A stretch of DNA of 64,000 bases from Luteolibacter sp. SL250 (GTDB lineage: Bacteria; Verrucomicrobiota; Verrucomicrobiia; Verrucomicrobiales; Akkermansiaceae): contig NZ_CP113054.1 of NCBI RefSeq assembly GCF_026625605.1, positions 3,224,001 through 3,288,000 of the forward strand, in the 5' to 3' direction. The notes under the pieces were generated by a model. It saw only the letters and a program-made list of their open reading frames with translations. It searched no databases and was not told the origin of the DNA. Of this stretch, positions 8,118 to 20,100 are shown piece after piece (position 1 is the first letter of the stretch; the number at the start of each line of letters is the position of its first letter). The position numbers and the translations under genes are program-made.

Positions 8118-11100
8118 TCAGTGACCCGGCCGCTTCTTCGACTGGATGCGGTAGAAGGCTTTGTCCGGCAGACCTTCCGGATGATAGCCGTAGAGGAGGA
8201 ACTCCACGGTTTCCGTCTCCGGGCGTCCGTCGTCGTCGCCACGGGGATTGATGTCAGACGTCCAGTCCGCGGGGGGGGCGGGTTGCCAGGCACTGAGGAG
8301 ATCCGCGCTGAATTCCGGAGCAAGATCCACGAATGCCTGCGATCCCACACGGCGCTTCGTCACCAAGCGGACGATCGAGAACGGATCATCGATCTGCAGA
8401 GAGACATCCACTTTCGGCTGGTCGGGCACCTGCGGGTTGGTGAGGAACGCCATTTCATGGACGTTGCCGATGCCGTCTCCGTCGGGATCGGCGTCCATCT
8501 CCAGCAGGGAAAGGTCAAAGCTATCTCCGAGGTCGCCAAAGGCATCCTTGATCCAATTCCAGTAAAGGTTGTCATCCACCACCTTGATGCGGACCATCGC
8601 ATTCACGGCCAGACCGTTGGAACTGGCGGTGATGGGCACTTCATAGACACCGGAGTTCACCGTCCCCAGATTCCAGTCCAGCCTGCCGCTGCCCGCGCCG
8701 AGATCCGCGAAGGTGGATCCCGCTGCGGCAACCAGGTTCGCACTGAGGGTGACCGCATCCCCGTCGGGATCCGTGGCCGCCACCATCAGCGAGTAGGTCT
8801 GACCCTTCGTCCACAGGACCACCGGCACTGCGGTGAAGATCGGAGGTTTGTCGGATTCCTCGGTGACCGTCACCGCGAAGTTCGTTTCCGCGGAGCGGGA
8901 TGGGGTTCCATTATCCGCCGCGACCACGGTGAACAGATGGCTCCTGCCCCCCTGTCCAGCCACCGGTGACCAGGTCACCACCCCTGTCTGCGGATTGATG
9001 GAGGCTCCCACAGGAGCCGCCGTCAGAGCGAAGGAGATGTTCTGCACGGGGAAGTCAGGATCCGTCGCATCCACATCCACCAGAAGAACCCCACCCACTT
9101 CCAGCGATTGTGGCGCGACGCTGCTGATGACCGGTGGATCATTCACGTCCACCACGGTCACGGTGAAGGTCCTGTTCGCCACGGCCGCCGGAACACCACC
9201 GTCCCTGGCCACCACCGTCACGGTCGCCGTGATGCCGCCGTCCTGCTCGCTGGTGGTCCACTGGATCACCCCGGACACGGGATCGATGGTGAAGCCCGGC
9301 TTGTTCGCACCGACAGAGTAGCGGATTTCTCCGTTGTTTCCGTCCGGATCAGTCGCGCTGGCGCGCAAGGTGAAGACCCCGCCTTCATTGACCGTCTGGT
9401 TGGGTATGGTCTCCAGGACGGGTGGCAGGTTGTTCCGGGAGACGGTCGTCGTCGCCTCCGCGCCGGGGGTCTTGACCTCCGGATTTCCGGAGAAGTCCGT
9501 CGCGATGGAGTAGAAGGCATAGGTATTCCCGGCGGTGCCGCTGTAAACCCCACCGGTGGCGTAGGTGTGCGTGCGCCAAGGAGTCCAGGCTCCGCCGTTG
9601 ATGGAAACGTAGACGTCGTAGAAGGCGACACCTTCATTGTCCGTCCCGCTCCATGTCACGGCGATGTCCTCATAGCTGTCCGCAGGGAGCGCGGCGACCA
9701 CACTGGTGGGCGGCACGCCGTCCGCAGCGGCGGCCTGCTCATACACCAGAGTGTAGGACCCGGTGCTGTTGTCATCCGCCATGTGGAGGATGTGTTCATA
9801 CGTGGGCCTGCGGCCATTCCCGATGAAGGTGCGGTCCGTCTGCCAGACGTTCTGGTCCAGCGGCAGGACCCGGCCGTCAGAGCGCGTCGCGGATACGAGG
9901 CGGTAGGCACCGTTCGCCGGATCCGGCAGGCGGATGTAGGACCATCCGTTGAACGACCCGACGTTGAGGTTGATGGTCAGGTTGGACGGCGCGAGGGAGC
10001 CGGTGAAAGTACCAGTCTGGCGCAGGGTGACCAGATCCGTCCCTCCATTGCTGTAGTGGATGGTGTCCGGATAGTCGTTCGCATCCAGCACGTCGTTCAC
10101 CAGGAAGTCCGGCGCGGAGTCCTGCCCCGCACCCTGGGCGCGGACCATGCGGATCATCTCGTGGATCTCCACGTTCTTCATCAGGGACAGGCGCGGATCC
10201 CCCAGCCCGCTGGTGTGCTGGAATGTCGCGCTGTAGTCGGTGAAGAGCCCCTGGAGGGTGCTGGTCATCAGCCACGTGGCGATCTTCCGCTGTCCTGGAG
10301 CCACGTTGCCGAAGTCCGCCGTCAGCGACGGACTCAGCGGCTGCCCGTCCACCTCCGTGCCGATGATCTTGAAGTCGATGAACAGGCCCTTTTCGTTCTC
10401 CACGATCTGGGGTTGGCCGGAGATGATCTTCAGATTCCGCGCCTCACCGTAGCCGCTGTTCTCCACCATGACCGCAAGCTTGTATGGGATGGCGGGCTCG
10501 ATCTTGTCCGTGTGCGGGTCATCGCTGAAAACATCCCGCTGATGGAAATATTTGAGCGTCAGGGCCGCGTCCGGCTTGACCGTGATCGGCACGTTCTGCA
10601 CCGGGATGTTGAACTCCACGCCGTTCTGCACGTAGTGGATCACACCGCCCACCGTGTAGCGCATGTCCGCCTCCTGGGCGGCGGTATCCCGCGGGATGAG
10701 CGTCCATTGCACCGTGCCCAGGCCGTTGCCCGGCATCTCGCCGGTGCCATCGATGGCGGCGAGTCCGGTCAGGCGGGTCACCTGGATGTTGAACAGATCA
10801 TCCGCGGGCAGTCCGGCTCCGTCCAGAACGCGGAGGCTGAACCCGACTTCAGTCAGTTCGTCCTCACGTTCGTTCTGCAGTTCGAGCGTTGCGCGGAAAG
10901 CCGTCCGGGTCATCATCACATCCTGCGAAACGGCGATCTTCACCTTCGCGCAGGTGCCACCGGAACCGGCGGCCAGCGTTTCACGCAGGACTGCATATCG
11001 ACGGAGCAGCTCATCGGCAGGATCCAGGAAGCCATCCGCACGGCTGGCCGCCACGGCTGCGGAGACAGCGGTGCTGACGTTGTCGAACTCCATCGCATCC

Positions 11101-14100
11101 AGGAAATCCGTGCTGTCACCTGCAGGAACATCGGCAATCCGCAGGATGCCCCGGGCGTTATAGTCGATCGTCCGGTTCCAGCGGGCGATGGCCTTCTCCA
11201 CCGCCGGGATATCGATGTCCCGAGAATCTGCCAGCGCGAGCAGAACCGCTGCTTCCGACTCATTGATCACGCTCCCGCCATCACTGTCCCCGTTGAGGAA
11301 CTGGCTGAACTGGCTGAAGAATTCCTGTCCGCCAGGAAGACGCATGGCCAACACGATTTCCCTCCCACCCATCAGGAACTCCACCCACTTGAGGAACTTC
11401 TCCGCGCGGTCCCAGGCCACTGCCATCTCAGGGGAAAGCTGTCGCATTTCCGGGGTCATGAAGTAGCCATCCTCCGTGTTCTTCGCACGGTTGGCGGAGT
11501 TCAGGATCGGCCCTCCACCCGGACCGCCGCCACCTCCAGCACCTCCTCCGGCACCACCGAATTTTTTGTAGCAAACCGCATAGGCGAGGCCGCACTGGAG
11601 CGTGTTGTTGATGCCACCGATGACAGGCCCCAACGCGTCAGCCATGCAGCCCTGGATCGCAAGGATGCACCCTGCGGTCGTATCGCCACTGGCCACCCCT
11701 TCCGGCCCGCCGATGTCGTCATACAGACTGGATCCACAACCAACGAGGGCATAGGCGCAGCCCAATGGAGTGTAGCCGATGAGGCAGTCGAGCGTGGCCT
11801 TGAGGATGCAGTCATCAAGACACGGATCAGGCGAGGCGAACGAAAGGGATGTTCCGGAGGGGCCTCCTGGGCCTCCGCCTCCGGGACCGCCTCCACCCCA
11901 ATAGTATCCACCCAGCCACCCGATGTAGCCGCCGCCACCACCCGGGCCACCATTGCCCGTGCAGCTTCCGGAGACACGGCTGACGACGAACACCGCCACC
12001 TTCTCGACCAGGTGCTGTCCGCAGGGGAAATCATACTTCACCGAACCGGAGGCACCACACGGCACGTTCGCGCCCGATTTGGCGACCCGACCGCCCCGGT
12101 TGGCCAGAGTGATGACACCACCCTCCCCATCGAACTCACCCACACGGGTGATCACCACCGGGACCACCATCGAACTCTTCGCGGGAATGGTTCCGATGTT
12201 TGTCACCAAGGGCTTGAACTCATAGAACGGATGCGTTGAGAAGTTGATCTCACCATGCTGTGCGGAGATGAAGCCATGGTTCTCGATGGTCATGTTGATC
12301 GTCTTCGACTGGCCGAGCATCGTCAGGTCCCCGACGTCGAAGTCGCTCGGTGAGACCGTGACCACCGGGGCCGGGACATTCGTCTCAAAGGTGGTTTCGA
12401 TCTTCACCTCATACACGTCCTGGATGTCCACCTCCTCGACCTTCCAACTGTATTTCACGAGCTGTTTCGAGATGAAGATCTCCTGGGCGTTCGGCTGCCC
12501 GGCGGTGACGTAGTAGTTGCCGGAGAACGATTCGTGTTCGAATGCCGTCACATCCACCCGGTACCACCCTTCGGGAAGGTTGGTGAAATTCGCAAGACCA
12601 TCCGCACCAGTCTCCAGCACGGCCACCTGCTCCGCCGTCACGGCGTCACGGACGGTGACCTGGGCTCCCTGGAGCTTCGGAGCTTCAGCGGTGAAGAACG
12701 TCAGTTCATCCACCACCGTGATACCCATGTCTCCCCTCAAGTCGGACACCACACGGAACTGATAGGGGAAGTTCCGGCCGCCGCCGTTCGCGGGATTGAG
12801 CGCGAGGCTGCCGGTATACTGGGTGAGCGGGACCGTCGCACCAGGTGTCAGCACCAGCGAGACCGAGGCGCTGCCACCCGGAGGGATGGACGGAACCGGA
12901 TTCTCCGAAGCGACGGAAAGCCAGGGCAGATCCGGCAACAGCACCTGGATGGCCCCGGTGGCCAGACCACCGGTGTTCGTGATGGTGAAGCTGGCGGACT
13001 TCGAGCCACCCCGCAGCACTGAGAAGGCGAGGCTCTGCGGATCCAGGGCCAACACCGGTTTCTGAAGCTCCACCCACACACTGATGCTTCCATCCATCGT
13101 CACCCCCTCTGAAGTCTGGACCACCAGTGGGAAGTTGCCGTTGCCGGAGAACCCGGCGGCGGCGGTGACGGTAATCGGCACGACAAGGGATTCCCCCGCC
13201 GCCAACGTGGTCGCGGACAAGGCCGGAGTGATGGTCAGTCCGGCAGGAGGAGACACCGGAATGGTGAAGGTGATCCCCGTCAGTGGACGGCTGTTCGGGT
13301 TCCGCAGGATGGCGTTCACCGTCGCGGTGTTCGCCTCGTAGATCGCCACGCCCGGAGGGGAATCCACCCCCATGGTGAGGATCTCGAATGTGTCCTGCAC
13401 CGGAGCGGTGGGACTTCCCGGATGCGCCGCGCCGATGGTGTAAAGCCCGCCTTCATTCCGCAGCGGGGTCCAGGTCACGTTGAACTGACCCAGTGAATTC
13501 GTCACCGCGGAGATGATCCGGTTGGTGTTGTTCACACGGATGTGGATGTTGACCATCGAGAACTGTGCCGGAGCGCCGCCTTCCTTCGAAGCCGTTCCGG
13601 TGAAGATCAGCGGGGTGTTCGCCGCGACGACTTCCGGAGCGGTCTGCACCGTCACTTCATAGGCTGGGCGGACCTGGATCGGCTGTACGAGTACGGCGGT
13701 GTTGTTGGTATCGTCGATCTCCGGTAGGTCGTTGGGAGGATCCACCACCACGATGAGATAGTAGATGCCCGTATCCCGCGGGGTGAGCACGGTGATGCTG
13801 CGGGAATATCCACCGCCGGCCGCCACCTCACCGGTCTGGTCCACCTGGCGGACCAACGCGTCATCATTGCTGAACGACAGATCGCGGGAAAGATAGACCC
13901 GCTCGATGAATGGGAGGTTCGTCGGCGCAAAACCCTGGTTGTTCACCCGGTAGGTCACGGCCATGTATTGCTCCGTGGGGGTGGTGGCCGGCGCGGTGAC
14001 ATCACCGGCGGCCAGGTCCGGGAGCTGGGTATCGGTGAGGGAAAGCGAGGTGATCGCGTCCGTATAGTCCGCTGCGGAGGCGCGGACGGAGATCGGGCGG

Positions 14101-17100
14101 GTTCCGCTCTCCGCCGGATCCACCGGGGCGTTGATGGTGAACGTCACGCTGTTCTGGTTCGCTGGAATGATCACGGTGGAAGGCATGCCAACCTTTCCTG
14201 CGGGAGTACCGGAGAGGGCCACCGTGAGGGCCGGGGAGGAATCACCTCCGGACCGCCTGACCGTTGCGGACACCTGCCCGCCTTCCTGGATGAGAGGGCG
14301 GCTCATCGTCAGGAGGAGCACGGGACCTTCATCATCCCTCACTTCCAGATTCACCACCGGAGCGACCGCCACCGGAGTGACACCCACCAGAACCCTGCCG
14401 CCGATCGCCGCCGTTCCATTGCCGTTGTCGAGTGCGTCATCCAACACGCTGACAGAAAAAGAAACTTTCGTCGCTCCTGCCGGTATATCGACATGCGCCG
14501 GCACCGTGACACGGGACGGGAGTGAATTCGTGAGATCGATCCGGAGTGACCGGTCGGTAGCCTGTGCACGGGTGGCCGTCCCGATGACGGTACCGAAGGA
14601 CTCCGCCACAGAGGACTCGGAAAGCGACAGCGTGATATCGGGATAGTCGTCATCCCCCAAGGTCAGCTCAACCGAAGCGCTGCGATGCTCCGTTGCGGAA
14701 ACCGTTACGAGGACCGGTGCCGGCAGCTCGATGACCGTGTTCTGCCGGGGAGAGAGCTGGAAGGTCGCCGAGGTGCTGCCTGCCGGGATCACCACCGGGA
14801 GCATCGACTCGAAACGCCCCGGCTTGCTCACGCTGACCTGGACGGTCACATTCGCAGCAACGGATGCCGGGATGCTCACCGTTCCGGTGAGCTGGGCGTT
14901 CTCCATCACCGTCTCCCCCGGGAAGCTGAGCGCAAGCTGCGGGAACTCCCGCACCCGGGTGACCGTCACGGAATTCGAGTCCGCGCTGTCCCCCGCCCTG
15001 TTGCGGGCCACCGCCTTGAAGCTGCTGGTACCCGTCGACAGGGATGCCGCATAGTTCAACAAGCCGGAGGAAGATGCATAACCGGAGAAAATGAACGCAT
15101 TGTCCCGGAAGATCCTCACGTTCGACTCCGGTTCCGCCTGGATCTGAAGGGCCACGACGGACTCCTGCACGGTGACGCCGCTCGCGGGCGCGGTGATCAC
15201 AGGAGCTGCCAGCGGTGCCAGGGCGACATTGATCGTGCGGGAGAACTCGGACCAGGTACCCGAATTGTCATAGACCCGGACAATGATTTCGTAGGTTCCG
15301 TCCGTGATGGTTGCGATGTTCCATGGAACCGTAAGTCCATTCGCCGGGAATGTGTCCGAGCCGATCAGGACACGGTTGGCCGAGGATTCAGGACGGTAGA
15401 AGAACTCGCCACGATTGAGCCCGTCGTTATCCGTCGCAACGGTGGACAACTCACCCTTGCGGACAAAAGTTTCACCATTGACGACCGCGGTGCCATTCCA
15501 GGCCAAAGATCCGATCTGAGGAGGCTGGGCGTCGATCTGGTAGTTGACCGTCGCCACGCCGCTGGGGTTGAAACCCGTCTTGTAGGCCTTCGCCCTCACC
15601 TGGCCGGTCACGCCGACCAAGAAGCTGCCCCCATAGACCTGGGAGTTGGTGGTCGGCACGCTCCCGTCCGTGGTGTAGTAGATGGTCACACCCGGAGTGG
15701 CGCAGGTGACCGTCACCTCCACCGCAGCGGTATGAACACCACTTCCCGGAGAGATCACCGGTGTGGTGACCGTCTGTGCGAACTCCGCATCCGAGAAAAG
15801 TTGTGTCTGCGGAATGATCGCTTTCGGTTCGCTGAAGGAACTCCAGCGCATCTTCGCGGACGACGGGCCCGTGGACTGGAAGTATTCCACCCGGATGTCA
15901 TACAGCACCCCGGCCTGCAGCGGCACCGGCGTGGACGAACGCTCGGTTTCACCGTGTGCGGTCCAATCATTGATCAGGAGTTCGGCAGGCTCGAAGGTTC
16001 CACTCCGATCGAGGTCCACCCACATCCGCTGGCCGTCGTCGGAAGCGACGTGGAAGACATAGTCTTCCGAGAACCGGGGCAACACCTTGCCGGTCCACCG
16101 CACGGAAAATGAATCGCCGGCGATGCCCGGGTCCGGAGCGGCACCATTCCAGTTGAAATCAATGGTGGGATCCACCCGGACAAGCGATGCCCCGGTGAAG
16201 TCCCCATTGTCATAGTACGTTCCGGTGAGACCGTCCCCGCTGGAAGGTGGCTGGCCCACCAGGTAGGTCGCCTCACTGAACGGGCTGGCATTCAGGCCGT
16301 CCGCGAAGGCGCGGGCGCGCACCCGCCTGGATTGGGAGAGATTGACCGGCGCGGAATAAAGCGCGGAGCTTTCCGTCGGCTCGGAGCCATCCAGCGTGTA
16401 GCGGATGCGTGCCTCCGGCGTGAGCGAGGACAGCACCACATCCACCCCGCTTGGATAAAGCAACGAGGGGGATGGAGAGAAGGTGACGATGCCGGTCGCG
16501 GAAGTGGCGATGCCGTAGCGCGCCCTCACCGTCGTCTCCAGGGTCTCGCGCTCCAGATCACTGAGAGCGGCTCCATAGAGGATGACCTCGGAGATGGCTC
16601 CGGAATAATAGGCGTCCACGGCCCAGTTGCTGCGGCCGATGAAGTTGCTGGTCCGCAGCACATCGAAGGGCAGAGGGAACGCCGGATCCTCGGAAATCAA
16701 GGAGCCGTTCACGAAGACCTTCACCGCGCCCGATGGAAGCTGGCTCACGGTGATGACCGTATTGGTGGATGGAAGCATCCCGTTCGGAACCCCCAGGTTC
16801 CTCTGCGTCGCTCCCCGGACGTCGTAGGAAAACGACGTGGAATTCTGGTACCTGCCGAAGAAGACATTGTGTGAGTTTTCACCCCTTCCCAGTTCCATCA
16901 ACCGCTGCCAGTTGGCCGCGGTCCCCGCGCGGAACACAAAGGTCGCGGTCAGTCCCTGCGAAAGATTGCGGAAACCCGCGGGGAGCCGCAGATGGTCGTT
17001 GCTGCCGTCGAACACCACGCCCGGCGCCCCACCGATCACCGTGGGATCCAGAACCGGCCTCGATGCCACCGTATCCTGTCGGGCGTCACTTCCCTTTCCG

Positions 17101-20100
17101 GACAGGTCCCGCCAGACGGAGACTCCATCCGTATCGGAAACCACACCCACCCCCGCGCGCAGCCACAGCAGCATCGCCTGCCGTTGGGGGACAGCCGGAG
17201 CCCCCGCTTCGATGATGAAATTGCTTTCCTCCACCGCACTCGCGCTGTTCCCCGGACGGTATGCACGTGCCTTGACGGTCGTATTCGAGGAAATCTGGAA
17301 TGGCGCCCCATAGAGACTGGACTCCGTGGTAGGCTCCGCCCCGTCCGTGGTGTAGCGGATCTCGACGCCGGACACCGGATGACTCAATGTCACCAACTGC
17401 GCGTTCGCGAAATAGCCGCCATCCGGAGAGACCACGGGCGCCACCAACGGCTCCTCTCCCACCTCATAGCGGGCCGCCAGCGCATTCCCCACCTGTTGTC
17501 GCTCCGACGGGGTGAGGGTACGGTTGTAGATGATCAACTCCACCAGGTCCGCGTTCGTCGGCTGGTTGTTGGCGCCTTCCCCCCCACCGATCGCCGGCCG
17601 GGCGAGCTGGCCCATATAGTTCGCGTTCTGGGTGACGTCCACACCGTTGTAGAGATAGCGGGAGTCCCCGACGTCCTGCACGGCGACGGAGATGGAGCGT
17701 GTGCCGACTTTCACCGGTGCCTGTGAAATCCAGCCGTCGGCATACCAGCCCTGGGTGCCACTGTGCGGCCCGAGCAACCAGTTCGACGTGGTGCTCTGCA
17801 GCAGCCTGCCCTGCGTCGTGCTGAGCTGGTTATAGACCATGAATACGGTGGACGGACGGGTTGCCGAAAAGTCCTCCGGCGCCAACATGCCGTCGTTCAA
17901 GCCGTCAAAGCGCACCGCCCTGTAAGAAGGATTCACGGCACCCTGCCTGCGGAATTTGAATCCATTCGCGGCCAGATACCGGTTGTCCGCACCCAGGCTT
18001 CCGCCGAAGGCACTGGTTGACGTGCCGAAGCGACCGACGCTCGGGTAGGAGATCCCTTCTCCCGTGGATTCCTCCCAAATGTCGGCGCCGTAGTAGTTGT
18101 TGCCGCCGGTCCAACCGGAGGACTCGATGAAATAGCGCCCCGGAGCGAGCGCCAGAGGCGTTCCCAGCGGGAGATAGCGGACTCCTCCGTCAAGCTCACC
18201 GGATACCGCCGGTGTGAACACCTGCGTGAGGAGCACCTCCGTGCTCGTGTCATCCGCCGGAGCAGGGGTCCCCTTGTCGTCGACGCGATGCACCCGCACC
18301 GTAATGTTTCCGGCCAACCCGTCCGACTGATGATCGAACACCCCGAGATGGGTGAGCTCCACGGGGGTATCCACCATGAAGTCCGTCCCGATCCAACCGC
18401 TGTAGTTCGTCCCGCCGGTGGCTCCGTAAGGAACCGAAACCACGCGCTTCACCGCGCCGCCGAACGCCGCCTCGACCGTCTTCGGCCGCTTCTCCCCCGC
18501 GATCTGGACCATATCGCGCCCGTTGCCCGAAAGATCCTTCCAGCGCATCACCCCACCTTGCGTATCCTTCACCACTCCCATGTCGGAACGGAGCCACAAT
18601 GCCGCATCCGTCACAGGCAAAGGATGGGACGCCGCATCTCCGTAGAACGACTCAGCCACCCCACTGCGCACCGCCCCGCTCAAAAAGGAGGCCGCTTTCA
18701 CCGTCACTCCGCGCGCCACGTTGAATGGCACCGAGTAGGCCGGGGAAGACTCCGTCGGCTCCGACCCGTCCACCGTATAGCGGATCTGCGCACCGGGAGT
18801 CGTGGTGGCCAGCGTCACCGTCACATCCCCGGAACCGTAACCCGGCACCGGCGATATCACCGGAGGGGCTGCCTCAGGTTGATAAAGTTGGTGCCTTTCC
18901 GCCAGATGGCTCTCCAGCGTGAAGCGTTCCGCGTCCGTCAGAACCCGGTCGAAGGCGATCACTTCGGCAACCCTCGCAGGAAGCGCGTCGACCGACGGAC
19001 CCGCGCCTCCACCAATGGCCAGACGGCCCGGTGTTCCGCTGGTGAGCGCTCCATTCACCGTCACATCATCCCCGTTGCGGTAGGAGCGCGTGCCGCTTGC
19101 CGAACTCGAAAGGGTCGCCACATAGCCCCGGCGGGTATCGAAAATTTCGTTCCTGACCCATCCATTCGAGTAATAACCATCCCGTTGGATCGTCCACTGG
19201 TTGTTGCCGTTGTTGAGGAGGTATCCATATTCCGGACGCTCCAACTGGAAGACAACCAGCACGGTGGATGGACGGCCAAGGTTCATCCCTTCCCTTCCCC
19301 ACAGCCCGTCATCGTAGCCGTCGAAGACGAGCGATGGCATGATGGGAGCCGCACCTGCGGCCGGAGCAACCCTGAAGTTGGCAGCACCATTGTAGTCCAG
19401 CGGACCTTGGCCGTCGATGGTACCCGGCCACGCACCTGGAGTGCTGTGGTAGCGGGTTGCGGTGAAACGGAAACGTCCGTCGGATGATCCGCTGCTGCGG
19501 TCCCCTTCATAGTAACGGTTTCCTCCGTTATACCCCCACGCGTAAACCGTGTAGTTTCCCGGTTGCAGGGTGACGGACGACGCCAGCGGTTTGAAGCGGG
19601 AGACGCCATCCAGTTCACCCGGCTGGGCCGTGGTGAAGGTGGCTTCAGCCACCATCGTGCCCGCGGTGTCATCTCCGGGGATCATCGGCGTGCCGGCGTC
19701 ATTCCGTGTCCAGAGCTGGACGCGGACATCCCCCGCGAAGCCGTCCTTCTGATGGTCATAGGCACCAAGATGGGTAACCTCCACCGCCTCGGTTACCGTA
19801 AAATCCTCACCCAAGGTGCCTGCGTAGGTGGTGCCACCATCGCCCTCCCCCACTACGATCGCGTTGAGGGATCTGTTTGCCACACCGGAGGTGCTCAGCA
19901 TCGGGCGGGAAACCTGGAGACCTTGCAGCATGTCATTGCCGTTTCCACTGAGATCCCGCCACCTCCGCACTCCTCCGGCTTCATCCAATTCCACCCCGGC
20001 ATCCGAACGCAGCCACAGGCTGGCCCCCGCCAGCGGCAGATCATCCGCCCCTCCAGACTCCCCATAGAATGCCTTGGTCACCAAACCGGCGGTGGCTCCA

